NCBI GenBank assembly: GCA_007644065.1
Contig: VJWN01000001.1
Span: 634,340 to 698,339, forward strand
DNA: 64,000 nucleotides
Source: Margaritispora aquatica
Lineage: Eukaryota > Ascomycota > Leotiomycetes > Helotiales > Discinellaceae
Reading direction: 5' to 3'
Positions 36,201 to 46,393 of the stretch are shown piece after piece (position 1 is the first letter of the stretch; every line of letters begins with the position of its first letter). The translations under genes were made by a program, and so were the position numbers. The notes beneath the pieces are model-generated. The model searched no databases. It was not told the DNA's origin and saw only the letters and a program-made list of their open reading frames with translations.

Positions 36201-36600
36201 TGTGGCTAAAGCTCGCATAGTTATGCTTAAGTGTTAGTCGGCCAGCGATTGTTTTCGGGGACGAAATGATGCAATGTAGCTTAATAGCCATCCGTCCTCA
36301 GATATCTAAGCCAAATCCACATGGCCAAACAGCTAGCCGTCACTGGATGCTCCACTCCTTCCAATGTCTTTCCCCGCCCTATGCTCTCCCCGTGGGTATT
36401 TTACTTTTACACATCGCTCATTTACTAACAACACTTCAGTCCAATCTCACAAATCACCAGCTCTCAGACATACACGCACATATTTCTTTCTATATGTCGC
36501 GATATTTCCAGCATCACACATTATGACGTTGTCATCCCGGATTATTAGCTCTTCAATCTACCAAAATGCACCAAAACAATAGCCACTCCCACAACTAACC
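33212..36600. other. 3.4 kb region without a convincing gene
   Basis: The left 400 bases would be the STS1 promoter and 5' UTR. The rest is AT-rich with scattered short frames (for example 35806-36291 on the minus strand, 161 codons) that show no domain and poor composition. A tRNA-like A-box segment lies at 35881-35920. No tandem array or transposase was seen. Confidence 0.45.
35881..35920 (+). pseudogene. tRNA-like fragment with A box only
   Basis: The segment TGGCCGAGTGGTTATGGCG matches the D-arm/A-box of fungal type II tRNAs (Ser or Leu) closely. It is followed by CCAGTTCAACTGATT, which could be a shortened anticodon stem. No B box (GGTTCGA-like) or matching acceptor stem follows within 100 bases, so this is at best a truncated or decayed tRNA copy. 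Confidence 0.35.
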
Positions 36601-36740
36601 ACCAAACAAAATGGAGTACCGTCCCCCACTGCCACGATACCCAGCTTTCGCCAGCACAATTCATGCTCACATCCCACACGCCCGCATTCCCTTTGTCAGC
36701 GACGCCTCCACCGCCTACCCCACCCCACTCGCACCGCAAA

Positions 36741-37301
36741 ATGGCACAAAACAGCCCTACACAGCCTACACATCCGGCGCAACTGGACGAAATGCAAGTC
36801 CAAAACCAAGGTCCTCCTCCATCACATTCACATCAACACCACCCCGATCCACCCACGCACCGCTTTTCCTTTCACCTCCCATCGCCACGGCTCATCTTCC
36901 GGGACCTCTTCATCCTGCGACTCGATCCGTTGGCGATGGAGGACGTGCAGGTGTTCATGGTGTTTGTGTTGGTCTATCTCTGTGATGCGCTCGAGGACAT
37001 GGCGCAGAGGGTGGTTGCGGGTGTGAAGAAGAGCTGGGATGAACTAGGCTTAAGTATGCGCGGTTTGAGCAGGTTTGTGGGATTTTTGGGGGGGAGGGAG
37101 CAAAGGCGGTTTGCGGCGTTATTGTATTTGTGGAAAGCGAGACCTATGGGGGCGGATATGGGGTGTGTGGTTGGTGAGGAGGAGGTAGCGAATGATTTGT
37201 TAGATGGTGAAGATTTAGAGTCGAGGAGGGGGTTGGAGGTGGAGAGTGAGGTTGAGTTTGAGACTGAGAGCGGGCCTGTGATAGTGCCTGCAGAACTTTG
37301 A
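36741..37301 (+). CDS. Hypothetical protein, uncertain gene model
   Basis: Open frame of 186 codons from an ATG in good context (GCAAAATGG). A longer in-frame start at 36663 exists. A different-frame ATG at 36611 with an equally good context opens 124 codons of Pro-rich protein, so an intron joining the two frames is possible. The likely protein begins with Pro/His/Gln-rich sequence. It continues with an ordered amphipathic stretch including FRDLFILRLDPLAMEDVQVF and VYLCDALEDMAQRVVAGVKK, and ends acidic (Glu-rich). I do not recognise a family. The G/T-rich 3' half differs in composition from the C-rich 5' half. Confidence 0.4.
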   Translation: MAQNSPTQPTHPAQLDEMQVQNQGPPPSHSHQHHPDPPTHRFSFHLPSPRLIFRDLFILRLDPLAMEDVQVFMVFVLVYLCDALEDMAQRVVAGVKKSWDELGLSMRGLSRFVGFLGGREQRRFAALLYLWKARPMGADMGCVVGEEEVANDLLDGEDLESRRGLEVESEVEFETESGPVIVPAEL

Positions 37302-37621
37302 GGAGCTTGCGTTGTGCTGCTTTTGGGAGACACTTTGGCGTTGGGATCTTTTGGCGTATGGATGATGCCAATCTGGAGGGACATATTTGGAGTGAAGATA
37401 CCAGGTCTGAGGCGACGGATATATAAGCGTTCGAGTTTTTGTAGCCGCTGGAGATTGGCTTTAAAAAGGTACGCACAATTTATTGTCGACATCCGGCAAC
37501 AATATAAAAGTAGGCTGTACTTGAAAGAAACGAGTGGTAAATCGCAGAGTATCACTATATCTGCTCTTTTGTCCAAAGAATTACATTTCCTCAACAACTA
37601 CTCAATACTGCCTCCTTCAAA

Positions 37622-37900
37622 ATGATATCTGAGATGTCTCAAACCACGGCAAATGTGTTGTTGTAAGTTCAAATCTAGAACCATAGATCATATGGATTTA
37701 TCTTCAATACCCTATTAATTGCCGACAGATTCACTATTGAGCAGCTTCAAGTATTCGAATATATATTTTGTTTCGAGGGGAAGCGTGTACTCGGAGTTTT
37801 CCCAGATTCACGCACGCCCTTTCAGCTCAGCAAGTTTGTGGTTTTCTCTGGCATACTCTATGAATTGGTCAGAACTCATTCAAGCTCTTTCTCGAGATAA
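37622..37900 (+). CDS. Small spliced ORF, 70 aa, unknown
   Basis: Two exons, 37622-37662 and 37729-37900, separated by a 66 nt intron with GTAAGT donor, TATTAAT branch-like site and GACAG acceptor. The join keeps one frame and reads MISEMSQTTANVLL, then FTIEQLQVFEYIFCFEGKRV and FQLSKFVVFSGILYELVRTH. Composition looks protein-like, with alternating hydrophobic and charged residues, and the frame would be closed without the splice. I do not recognise a family. It is preceded by AC-rich leader sequence ending CTTCAAAATG, a good fungal start context. Confidence 0.42.
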
Positions 37901-38302
37901 AAAGAGGAACTAGCTCGAAGACCTATAACTTTCAGCACAATTAAGAAGCAGTCTATCGAAGACTACATCTGGGTATTTGAACCTTATAAGGTAGGATTTG
38001 CGGACCTGTGTACGGACGAATCCATGCCAAGATACTTGACTCATGTAAATTAACATCTGTACTACGTAGGTTAGTAGTAAACATACCTGTCCAAATAAAA
38101 GTAGGTCTGATAAAATTTATCATAAGAAAGCCTGAAAGCTAGTAACCTCTTGACGGGACCCACCTCGCTAAACCAGTCTCACAGGAAACTCACCTCATTG
38201 GCCGCCCTTAACGACACAACTCCCACCTCCACTTCTGAGTTAATCACTCATAAGCACCTCCATACACCAATCCCCTCACTCACCCCTCTTAAATAGCATA
38301 GC

Positions 38303-38993
38303 ATGTCCCTCTTTCTCCGCCGTACACTCATCTCACTGCCCCGAATCAACAACCAGGCTTTCCTCAACAAAACACATCTTCTAAACGTCAAACGCACAAT
38401 GGCGACCGCTCCCTCAGACAAGTTCGAATGGCTGGTCATCGTGCCGGACCAGCCTAACAAGCTACCCAAGAGGATGGAAGTCAGACCGTAAGTGAGCACT
38501 AAAGGGAGATGGAAGATCTATTGGCGACTGCAGACTGACTCAGATCTCAGGGCTCATTTCGAGGGATTGAAAAGCAGCAAGGATAGCGGGATGCTGAAGA
38601 TGGGAGGTGAGAAACCACCTCACTTTATCCCCCATGAGCCATAAGCCATGAGCCATGAAATCAATGTACTAAAACTTTAATCTCAGGCGCGCTCCTCGAC
38701 TCCGTCCCCAAAGAAGGAGAAGGCCTCGGCATCAACGGCAGTGCATTGGTACTCCTCGCCTCCTCGAAGGAAGAGTGCATCGAGTATCTCAAGAAGGACA
38801 TCTACGCTAAGAGCGAGGTGTGGGATTTCGAGAAGGTCTGTATTTTTTGTCCCTTTTTTTGTCCCTTCCTTTCACGTTTGTGGAATATCATCGTGGTGGT
38901 GGTTGTGATGCTCAAAGCTGGCAATGCTGACACACGGATCAGATCCAAATCTACCCATTCAAGTGCGCCATTCGAGAACCACTAGAAAAGTAG
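38303..38993 (+). CDS. YciI-like (YCII-related) domain protein
   Basis: Small ferredoxin-fold protein of the YCII-related family; bacterial YciI is a putative enzyme, and fungal members have no settled role. Exons 38303-38487, 38551-38606, 38687-38835 and 38943-38993 give 146 aa. Residues 1-33 (FLRRTLISLPRINNQ) look like a mitochondrial presequence; a second Met at 38399 would start a cytosolic form at MATAPSDKFEWLVIVPDQ. The domain proper contains EWLVIVPDQPNKLPKRMEVR, then AHFEGLK and GGALLDSVP. It closes with WDFEKIQIYPFKCAIRE, typical of the family. The two possible starts suggest dual targeting. No obvious functional partner is adjacent. Confidence 0.88.
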
Positions 38994-39803
38994 ACCACGC
39001 AGGGTCTCAGGCACTGTCTCCATCTTTTCGTCTCAAACTCAACCTCGTCTAGCAGTTTCTCGATAGCACAAGGTCCACACACCCCAGCTAGCCTTCAAAT
39101 ACCTCGAAATAAAAAAGGAGTGTCTCAACACTGATTTGGGGCATGGCATCGCTTATCATCTAATCCTCACGCACCACATCGCATTTCTCAAGGGCGTTGG
39201 TGTGGGTAGCCTAAATTACTCGGGCTGAAACTAAGTGCTTTAGCAGTTGCAAAACACACATCTTACTGTACATATCAAAACTTAAGTTCATTGTCGAGTC
39301 ATATGTCAATTTTTAGTGTTGTCATCCTCTTTCATCCATCATACAGGGGAAGCACCACTTCTGCATAACTTGAAATAACAGCGAGGAATTCAAGGTCATT
39401 TGACGCTCTACTCTATAGAGACGAACACCAAGCCTATCACACGAGCGGTTCTAAGAATTGTCTCCAGTAGCCAATAGATATTAAGTAAGAATATGGTCAG
39501 AATGCATTGATTGATTGGACACATTAAGACTCGCAATCGATTTCATGGCCTTCGATGTAGATTCCTACCAGAAGAGCCAACGTGTAGCCATAGACCTTCC
39601 ATGAATGAAGTTCATCAATGGCCATTCAGTACCGAGATCTTCCATCCCGTGAAACGAACGAAAGAATGCTCCCATAAAGCATCCCCGCCAGTAATCATAA
39701 TTCCTACCTCATAAAACAAGAAAGTGGGTACCCTCATTTGCTTCTCGGCAAGGCCAAAAGCCTGAGAATGTCCTGTGCATAATACACCGCAAAGCAGAAA
39801 CAC
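38994..39803. other. Convergent intergenic region
   Basis: Spacer between the 3' ends of the YciI-like (+) and But2-type (-) genes. No supported feature. Confidence 0.5.
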
Positions 39804-40708
39804 TCATGTCCAGCAATCACCATACGAGATGTACATGCCACTCACATCATCCCCAACGACCTTCTGGGGAAGATTCCATTCCATATTTCCTCTCCATGAT
39901 GGATATTCATACTCGACCACGAAAGAGAGATGGCCATTCTTTCCGTCGTCTGTCAAGGGAGGGCACGCTCTGCTGTTGAGAGTTGCACGTCTGCCAGGTC
40001 CGAGTTTGAAATACCCGAAATATCTGGCAACTATGACAGATGGTGATGCATTGAGAGTATTGTTGTCTTTGGCAAGTTAGCTTTAGGTCGAATGAAAGGA
40101 ATGGAAGATAGGAGTAGATCATACAGGTAACGATTCTGTGCTTCCAGTTGGCTTGTAGGGCGATGACATTCATAGATGGAGGATTTCTGATGGTTGAGTT
40201 GTCAGGTCCTGTAGACTTCTCATGTTATCAACTCTGATTTTCAAGACAAAATTCCAATAAAAATGTATTAGGGCTCTCGAGAAGCACTGCTCCTCCAGCA
40301 AAGTCAATCAAGGAAGACAATGAATACGCACATTTGTCCAGCGAATAAGGTTATTCTTGTCCGCAACATGTAGCTGACATCCCCAAACATCTGGACTATA
40401 TGGGACTTCGAAGTCAACGTACTGCAGAACTCGCGCTCCTATAATCCTGTCATCAGATGAAGATCAGGCCTTACTCGCTTCTACCTACCTGTTGCAGTAT
40501 TCTCTTGGATCTTCAAAGCACTGTTATCGATCGCAAAGGCTTGATTGGGCTCTGTGCTACTAATGACTTGCATTGAGGAAGGATACACAGTTGAACAGGC
40601 GCCCTTGTATGCTATTGGAGACGCAGCTGTGGGATCCGTGGGAGTTGGTGCCGAGGAACCAAACGTGGCAATGGTACTGATGATCAGGGTAGTGAAGAAG
40701 ACAAACAT
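39804..40708 (-). CDS. Secreted But2 C-terminal-domain-like protein
   Basis: Predicted secreted protein. Exons 40489-40708, 40328-40438, 40125-40208 and 39804-40066 give 225 aa. MFVFFTTLIISTIATFGSSA is a signal peptide. The mature part reads ARVLQYVDFEVPYSPDVWGC across the first splice and later ARYFGYFKLGPGRRATLNSR with two further Cys. The form is a beta-rich fold resembling the ubiquitin 3 binding protein But2 C-terminal domain found in many fungal secreted proteins. Potential N-glycosylation sites occur (NNT, NAS). Intron 2 is 119 nt; intron 3 ends with CTAAC then CCAAAG. An in-frame upstream ATG at 40780 would bury the signal peptide, so 40708 is preferred. Role unknown; cell-wall or host-interface function is only a guess. 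Confidence 0.75.
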
Positions 40709-41567
40709 GGTTGAGTGATATGGAATTGTGATGATGTGTCTCGAACGTATTGATTGGAATAGCAGCAATGGCAAAGGCAAATGGATGCTTGATTGATGTG
40801 AGATTGATGAGTGGATAGAGAATGATAGAAGAATAAGGTACTAAATAGACACAAATTGGACAGGACTCGAGAAGGAAAGAACATACTAAACCTGGAGCTT
40901 CCCTTCCAAATAACGTCTTCCTTCATAAGGTAAGGAAAGAGCTCCATCACCAAGACCAGCATCATACTCACCCTTAGTGAACCTTTCTAGGGATCTCTGA
41001 ACTTCCACATTTGATGAGGACAAGGACCTTTGTGCTGCTTACTGCAGTCCATATCTAGAGCTTCCTTTTGTGTGTTCTCCATTCGTAGTCGATATCATTT
41101 CTGTGAACGGAGTAAAGGTGCCACAAATATTTTCAACCAATTTAGGCACAGTCATCAGTACAACATGAGATTCTGGCTTTTGGACCCACCAAAATCAACG
41201 CACAAGATGCATGTGCTTCAGCATATCACTTCGAGCATTATCCCTAATAAGTTCGCACGCCCTTCGTCTCCATGATGTGCGCCATGGAGAAATCCAGGAT
41301 CTTTATGAGCCCATATCCTTCAATTCCTGGTGAGGCTCCATTTCCAATTTCACTCGCCGTATTGGTGTTGAAAGGATGGATTGATTGTGAGAATAACACA
41401 CTGGGGGGTTGAAGCACATCACACAAGCATAGGAACCAAAAATTCGTGTAATATCCTCATAAGCTTGCTTCCAGTCTACCGAAAGAAGCTACCCTACCAG
41501 CCAAATGTTGCACCGTGAAAACCGTGGCCATGCATTTGAGAATAACAGGAAAGACGAAAAAAAGCGC
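40709..41567. other. Intergenic region between two minus-strand genes
   Basis: Promoter side of the But2-type gene and 3' side of the P1 gene. No further gene is supported. Confidence 0.5.
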
Positions 41568-42095
41568 TTAATCGAAGAGACCGAAGCCCATATCCTCGTC
41601 TGACTCCTCCTTGGCTGTAAAAATTGTTAGCGATAATTTTTATGTGCTTGAAATCAAAATTCGTACCCTCTTCTGGCTCGTCCTCCTTGGTCTCCTCAGC
41701 AGCAGCCACTGCGGCAGCACCGCCTGATGGGGCAGAAGCAGCAGCTCCACCACCGGATCCAACGTTCAACAGAAGGTCCTTGACGTCCTTACCCTCGAGA
41801 GCCTGTAAATCCCAAGTTGTCAGCGCCTGTCCTGATCATCTTCTCCTCCTCATGCCTAGAATGTCTCTCGTACCTTGGCGAAAAGAGATGCCCAAATTGG
41901 CTCAACATCTTCGATCTTGGCAGCCTTGATGAGAGTTGAGATTTTGTCGGCCTGCGGGTATTGTCAGTCAATGGTCCTGGTATACGCAGATTGCGGGCGC
42001 AATTGTTGCGAATGTGGGAATCGTACAGTGATATCGACACCGTCATCGGCGAGGATCAAAGCCGCATAGGAAGTTGCGAGTTCAGCGTTCGACAT
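41568..42095 (-). CDS. RPP1: 60S acidic ribosomal protein P1
   Basis: Stalk protein of the large ribosomal subunit that recruits translation GTPases. Exons 42027-42095, 41874-41951, 41667-41802 and 41568-41614 give 109 aa. [20 protein letters not shown] at the N-terminus is the P1 type (P2 starts MKYLAAYLLL). The dimerisation helices continue with [21 protein letters not shown] Gly/Ala hinge follows, then the acidic end, where the last splice joins [19 protein letters not shown], the universal stalk C-terminus that binds elongation factors. Introns are short except for 71-75 nt introns 1 and 2. It shares a 660 bp divergent promoter with the DUF2408 gene. Confidence 0.96.
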
Positions 42096-42755
42096 TTTGA
42101 AGATCTGCAGATGAGAGAATGCAATTAGCAAGATGCGCTCTGTCAGATATAATCCAGAATATCTGCTACTGACCGACACGGGGATTGTTGTCGTTGTGTT
42201 AATTTTGTCTTGAGAGGAACTTCGAGGTTGAGCAGTAATATTCAAGAAATTCAGTGGTGGGTGCAGCAGGGTGCGATTTGTGGTGGGGACCATAGTATGG
42301 ACTGTGATTGGATGGTAGACGAGCCAATCATCTTCTTACCTCAGAGTGAGCACGGACCGAAAAGAGATAAGCTCCCAATCGCGGCTGCCCCACCAAGATT
42401 TCCCCGCTGCATTCCCCATTGCTGGGCGAGGTTGAAGTGATGCAGTCCAGTGTGAGTGAGCATGCGTTTTCTATCTAGTGGCACATTCCATTCTTTCGTA
42501 ATCAAATCAATCCGAACTGTAGCTTCTGCGATCCTGCAACCTGCAACCTGCAACCATTCACATTCTGCATACTCCGATACTCCATACAAGTATCCCGTTC
42601 TTCGGTCAGACTGCTCTCCTTTACCTCATCCAACACACATCATATTGCATCTTCAAGCCTGTCTACCAAGGATAACAGCATCGTGAGAAACGCTCAATAG
42701 GTAGCCAGTAACCAGAACACAGCGTACAGCACATTCAACCAGCCAACCAAACACG

Positions 42756-44336
42756 ATGGCTGATACTCCTACGCTCCATCTTCACGATCCCCGAGAGAAG
42801 CCGATAGCAGACAGTCTGATGCGTATAAGAGATGAATTGACTCTGCTCAAGCAAGACCGGTCTTCCTACATCAAGTCCTCGGATGTTATGAAGCTTTATG
42901 ACAGGACGGTTGACCAAGTCAAGCTGTTGAACGAGATTCGAACCGAGAAACCGGAGGAGGAGAATCAAGGTCGGTCTCAGCCACTTCCCCAGCTTTCAAC
43001 CGCTGATTGAAATACGACAGTTGATCGTGTCTTGGATGGGTGCTTTCAACTACTGTCCTTATTCTTCATGACGATAGGCCGAAACAATGAAGCTCCTGCT
43101 GCATACTCGTTGACCTCAACAATAAAACGCTTGCTAGACCATCTTATGGAAGTTGACCTGTATTCGGAGAAGGACCTTAATCACCTGTCGCACACCCTGG
43201 AGAGACTACGGGATATAGTGAAAAACGCCGACGATACTTATTCCGAAAAGCTAGTGACTTTATTGTCCAAAAGAATTGAATTATGTCAAGTGTCACTCAC
43301 AGATCTCCAAACCCGACTCGGCAGGTTAGGTGGAGAGCTCCCAGTGATTCACGAGAAACTTATCTCGATCCTGAGATGTATTTCCCTGGCCAACACACGA
43401 TCAAAGGTATGTTGCATCGAGCGATTGCTATTTATGGTTATATGCTGATCTCATTGGCAGTTCTCAACCTCAGAGGTACAAAAGCTTCGTGTGCAGCTCC
43501 AGGAGGTAGACGCCATGAGAGTGGATGGCAAATTCGTCTCAGCCAATGGAGAAGTGCCTGCTGGTAATGAAGAAGTTTGTGAGTTGTTGAGAATTTGTCT
43601 GCTATGGTCGGATATTGTTCTTGAAAGGTTTGTCGGTCCAACACGCACTATGATTTGATATCAGCAATAACACGTTGACAGGAAAGGAGAAATGCCAGAA
43701 CACTTCGCTCGCGTTCACGAAACTTTGGTCGATATCAGGAATAAACTTGAGAAGCTATCACTTACTCAAGCATGGTCACTACGAGAGACAGACCTGTATG
43801 ACTTCCAACGGCAGCTAGACAAAATAGACGAGAGCCGGGTAAATGGCAACTTCCTTGATGCTGATGGTAAACCCACGGAAATCTATGTACAAAGAGTTAG
43901 TGGCCTAGTTGATTTCATTTGCTCATAAACTAATTTCCATAGACACTTCTCTATTTGATCCGCAGGAGCTACGCATATATTTATTACCTCATGGTATCCT
44001 CGGAACCGGTCTCGGAGGCTCTATTACCTGTCTACAACCAGCTCCAAACTTTGAAGCGTTGTCTGCTTGAAGTCAAGAACTCTGGTGGAGTTAGTTCGCC
44101 GCGAGAACTGTACCCATACAGCATGAAGGTAAGGTTTTTGAACACACTCCACGTCTCTATACTAACATCTGTCACAGTTGAATTCCATTGATAACATGCG
44201 TGTTGATGGCAAATTCATGGTTGGAAAAGATATTCCAGAAGGTCAAGGTAGTGTCAACGAACTATTGGCCGAATGCTTTGAGCTCAATTATGAGCTTCGA
44301 GTGGCAGCTGAAAACGAAACTGAACCTGAGGATTAG
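42756..44336 (+). CDS. UPF0662/DUF2408 family protein
   Basis: Conserved fungal protein of unknown molecular role. Exons 42756-42969, 43021-43406, 43461-43627, 43682-43895, 43943-44128 and 44178-44336 give 441 aa. It is almost entirely alpha-helical by composition. It begins HDPREKPIADSLMRIRDELT and carries internal repeats: the phrase MRVDGKF occurs twice, once as RVDGKFVSANGEVPAGNEEV and once as RVDGKFMVGKDIPEGQGSVN, with a third weaker copy RVNGNFLDADGKP. These look like a recurring loop between helical hairpins. Five introns of 47-54 nt were placed by consensus signals, and all junctions keep frame. No targeting signal or membrane segment is evident. Confidence 0.87.
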
Positions 44337-45129
44337 AGCTATTCATTGGTTCGTCGGTAGCAAGGCTTGCCATCTCGAAGCGAAGGAGTTGTGGTACTAA
44401 ATTCCTTGGGATGGAGGCTGGCTCATGGAAATTGTATTTGTGTCGATACATATGTACATTAACTGGTTGAGAGGATGGAGATTTGGTACAGGGACAGCAG
44501 AACCAGACCTGTTCAACCAATAGTAATATAAAATTGCGCAGTAGATACGAGTTGTAAGGCTGGGGAGGAATAGCTGTTTGACATATGTCAACTTCTCACT
44601 CTTCAATCTTATCACGCATACCGACCGCGCATATCACTTTTCTTGCCACAAGCTACTGTGCTGTCTGCCTTCTTTCTCGAGGTCAACTTACACTATTGGA
44701 CAGAACAAAATAGAACTGAACAACTTGAAGCCTGGAATTTCGACTACTGTCTTGTAACTTTCTAACACTTTTAGACAGATCCAACTTTGTATGTGAGAAA
44801 TAGGTACTTCGTTCTTCCTGAGAATGTAGGGAAGGGATGGTTGTTTTCGGTTCCTGTGTGTGGAACCTTGAGAGTCGTGATCATCGCAGAACATGGTGGG
44901 TCACTTAACGCGAAGAATCGCGCTTTCCCAGTTCCCCGACCTCCGTCAAGCGCGTCCGCCAATTTTGCCCATACTTTATCACTTCGACCACCCATAAGAC
45001 CAAACAAACCCATCTAACCACCTCTTCAAACACGACACCACAACATCACCTCACGTAACCTCCACTTTTTATACGGTATCATCATCTAGACTCGACTTGC
45101 ACATTGGAGGATACGTTCTTCAATCAAAG
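44337..45129. other. Intergenic region
   Basis: Spacer between two plus-strand genes; 3' UTR of DUF2408 and promoter of the next gene. CCACC/CAACA-rich sequence just before 45130 is typical of a fungal 5' UTR. Confidence 0.5.
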
Positions 45130-46155
45130 ATGTTCAGCACACTACCCAATCTCTACACGCACAACAACCACCCTCAATCGCACTACATTCCCTCGCCGCT
45201 CTCGTCCTCTCCACTCCGCAACTCGCCCAGTCCATTGGCAGATCGACATGGAAACGTGCCATCGTCACCAAGTCCGATGATGGATCGTGACGGCGATTTC
45301 GATAACGATATGGATGCAGACTCGATGATGAGCAGTCCATTGAAACCTTACGCTTTGAATCTTTTCATCTCTTCTTCCAGTTCACGCAAGACTGAGGATC
45401 CATCCAAATCCCAATCCCAATCTTGGATTCAGAGCACGAACACGACACCAACAAACGTAATGGTCACTCCACCCTCGCAGAACAGACACGACTCGGTGTA
45501 CAGCAAACGTACCACGAAGACAAACCCACTGCTGCACTCCTCGCCTCGAGCAACAAGTAATGAGGGCCGTGAGACGAGGAGGAAATTGTTCCTCAAGCGC
45601 GTGCGAGATGTTGCAGATGAGAAGCGGTGGAAGAGCAGAGGTATTGGCAAGGAGATTGAGAGCGAGGAGGAGGTGCTGAGGTGTATTTGGATGCAGGAGG
45701 AGAGGAAGAGGGAGGAGATGAAGCGGAGAGAGGCATTAGGATTGGGGACAGCGGGAGATGTGGAGGATTTAGAGGGACAAAGAGGAGAGATGTCCAGTAT
45801 TGATCAAATGATGGCTGATCAAGTTGCGAGGGATGAGGAGAGGGAGGTGGAAGAGTACTCGTCAATGGCACCAGGATCCGGCTATGGTGGGAATCACGAT
45901 ATGATGTACGCGGAGGCGCATGGTGTCGAAAGACTACTATTCGATTCGGCGAGTTCACATCGTGTACCCACTACCTCGAGAGCCGAGACAGAGACACTGT
46001 ACGGAAGCGACGATGATGAGTACGACGAGATATTCATGGATGTCATTGGGGAGGAACAGAGGATGTCAATATCGATGTCTCAGCAGCAAATGCAATTACA
46101 ACAGCAGCTAACACCAGTGTATATGGACGACGAGGAGATGATGGATATGAGCTAG
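45130..46155 (+). CDS. Hypothetical acidic Ser/Pro- and Met-rich protein
   Basis: Single exon, 341 aa. The frame extends upstream without an ATG, so 45130 is the first start. Residues 15-65 carry many SP dipeptides (PSPLSSSPLRNSPSP), possible proline-directed kinase sites, and a second SSPLKPYALNLF block follows. The centre is basic and helical (RETRRKLFLKRVRDVADEKR, then KSRGIGKEI), then Glu/Arg-rich coiled coil. The C-terminus is acidic, with SDDDEYDEIFMDVIGEEQ and a Gln/Met tail. I do not recognise a family. Layout (phospho-site-rich head, basic helix, acidic tail) would suit a regulatory nuclear protein, but that is inference. Confidence 0.72.
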   Translation: MFSTLPNLYTHNNHPQSHYIPSPLSSSPLRNSPSPLADRHGNVPSSPSPMMDRDGDFDNDMDADSMMSSPLKPYALNLFISSSSSRKTEDPSKSQSQSWIQSTNTTPTNVMVTPPSQNRHDSVYSKRTTKTNPLLHSSPRATSNEGRETRRKLFLKRVRDVADEKRWKSRGIGKEIESEEEVLRCIWMQEERKREEMKRREALGLGTAGDVEDLEGQRGEMSSIDQMMADQVARDEEREVEEYSSMAPGSGYGGNHDMMYAEAHGVERLLFDSASSHRVPTTSRAETETLYGSDDDEYDEIFMDVIGEEQRMSISMSQQQMQLQQQLTPVYMDDEEMMDMS

Positions 46156-46393
46156 TTTGGAGAGTCGTGTTTGGGAGGAAGAGCTACCTCCTATGTGGAT
46201 TATTGTGTATTTCAAGCGATGGTGTTATGGATGGGAATTGTCAATAGGGATAAGGTAGGGTATCATCTGACATGGAGTTTTGGGAAGTGGGGACTGGTCA
46301 CTGATCGCCCATGACTTTGTATTAGTTTTTGTTTAATCACATATGGGAAGGATGGGAGAGTTTGTTGTTGATCCAGGCATAGTTTCTATTTTA

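Noticed and set aside
35806..36291. 161-codon minus-strand frame in the 3 kb empty region
   Set aside because: Ile/His/Asn/Ser-rich, no recognised domain, no splice or start-site support.
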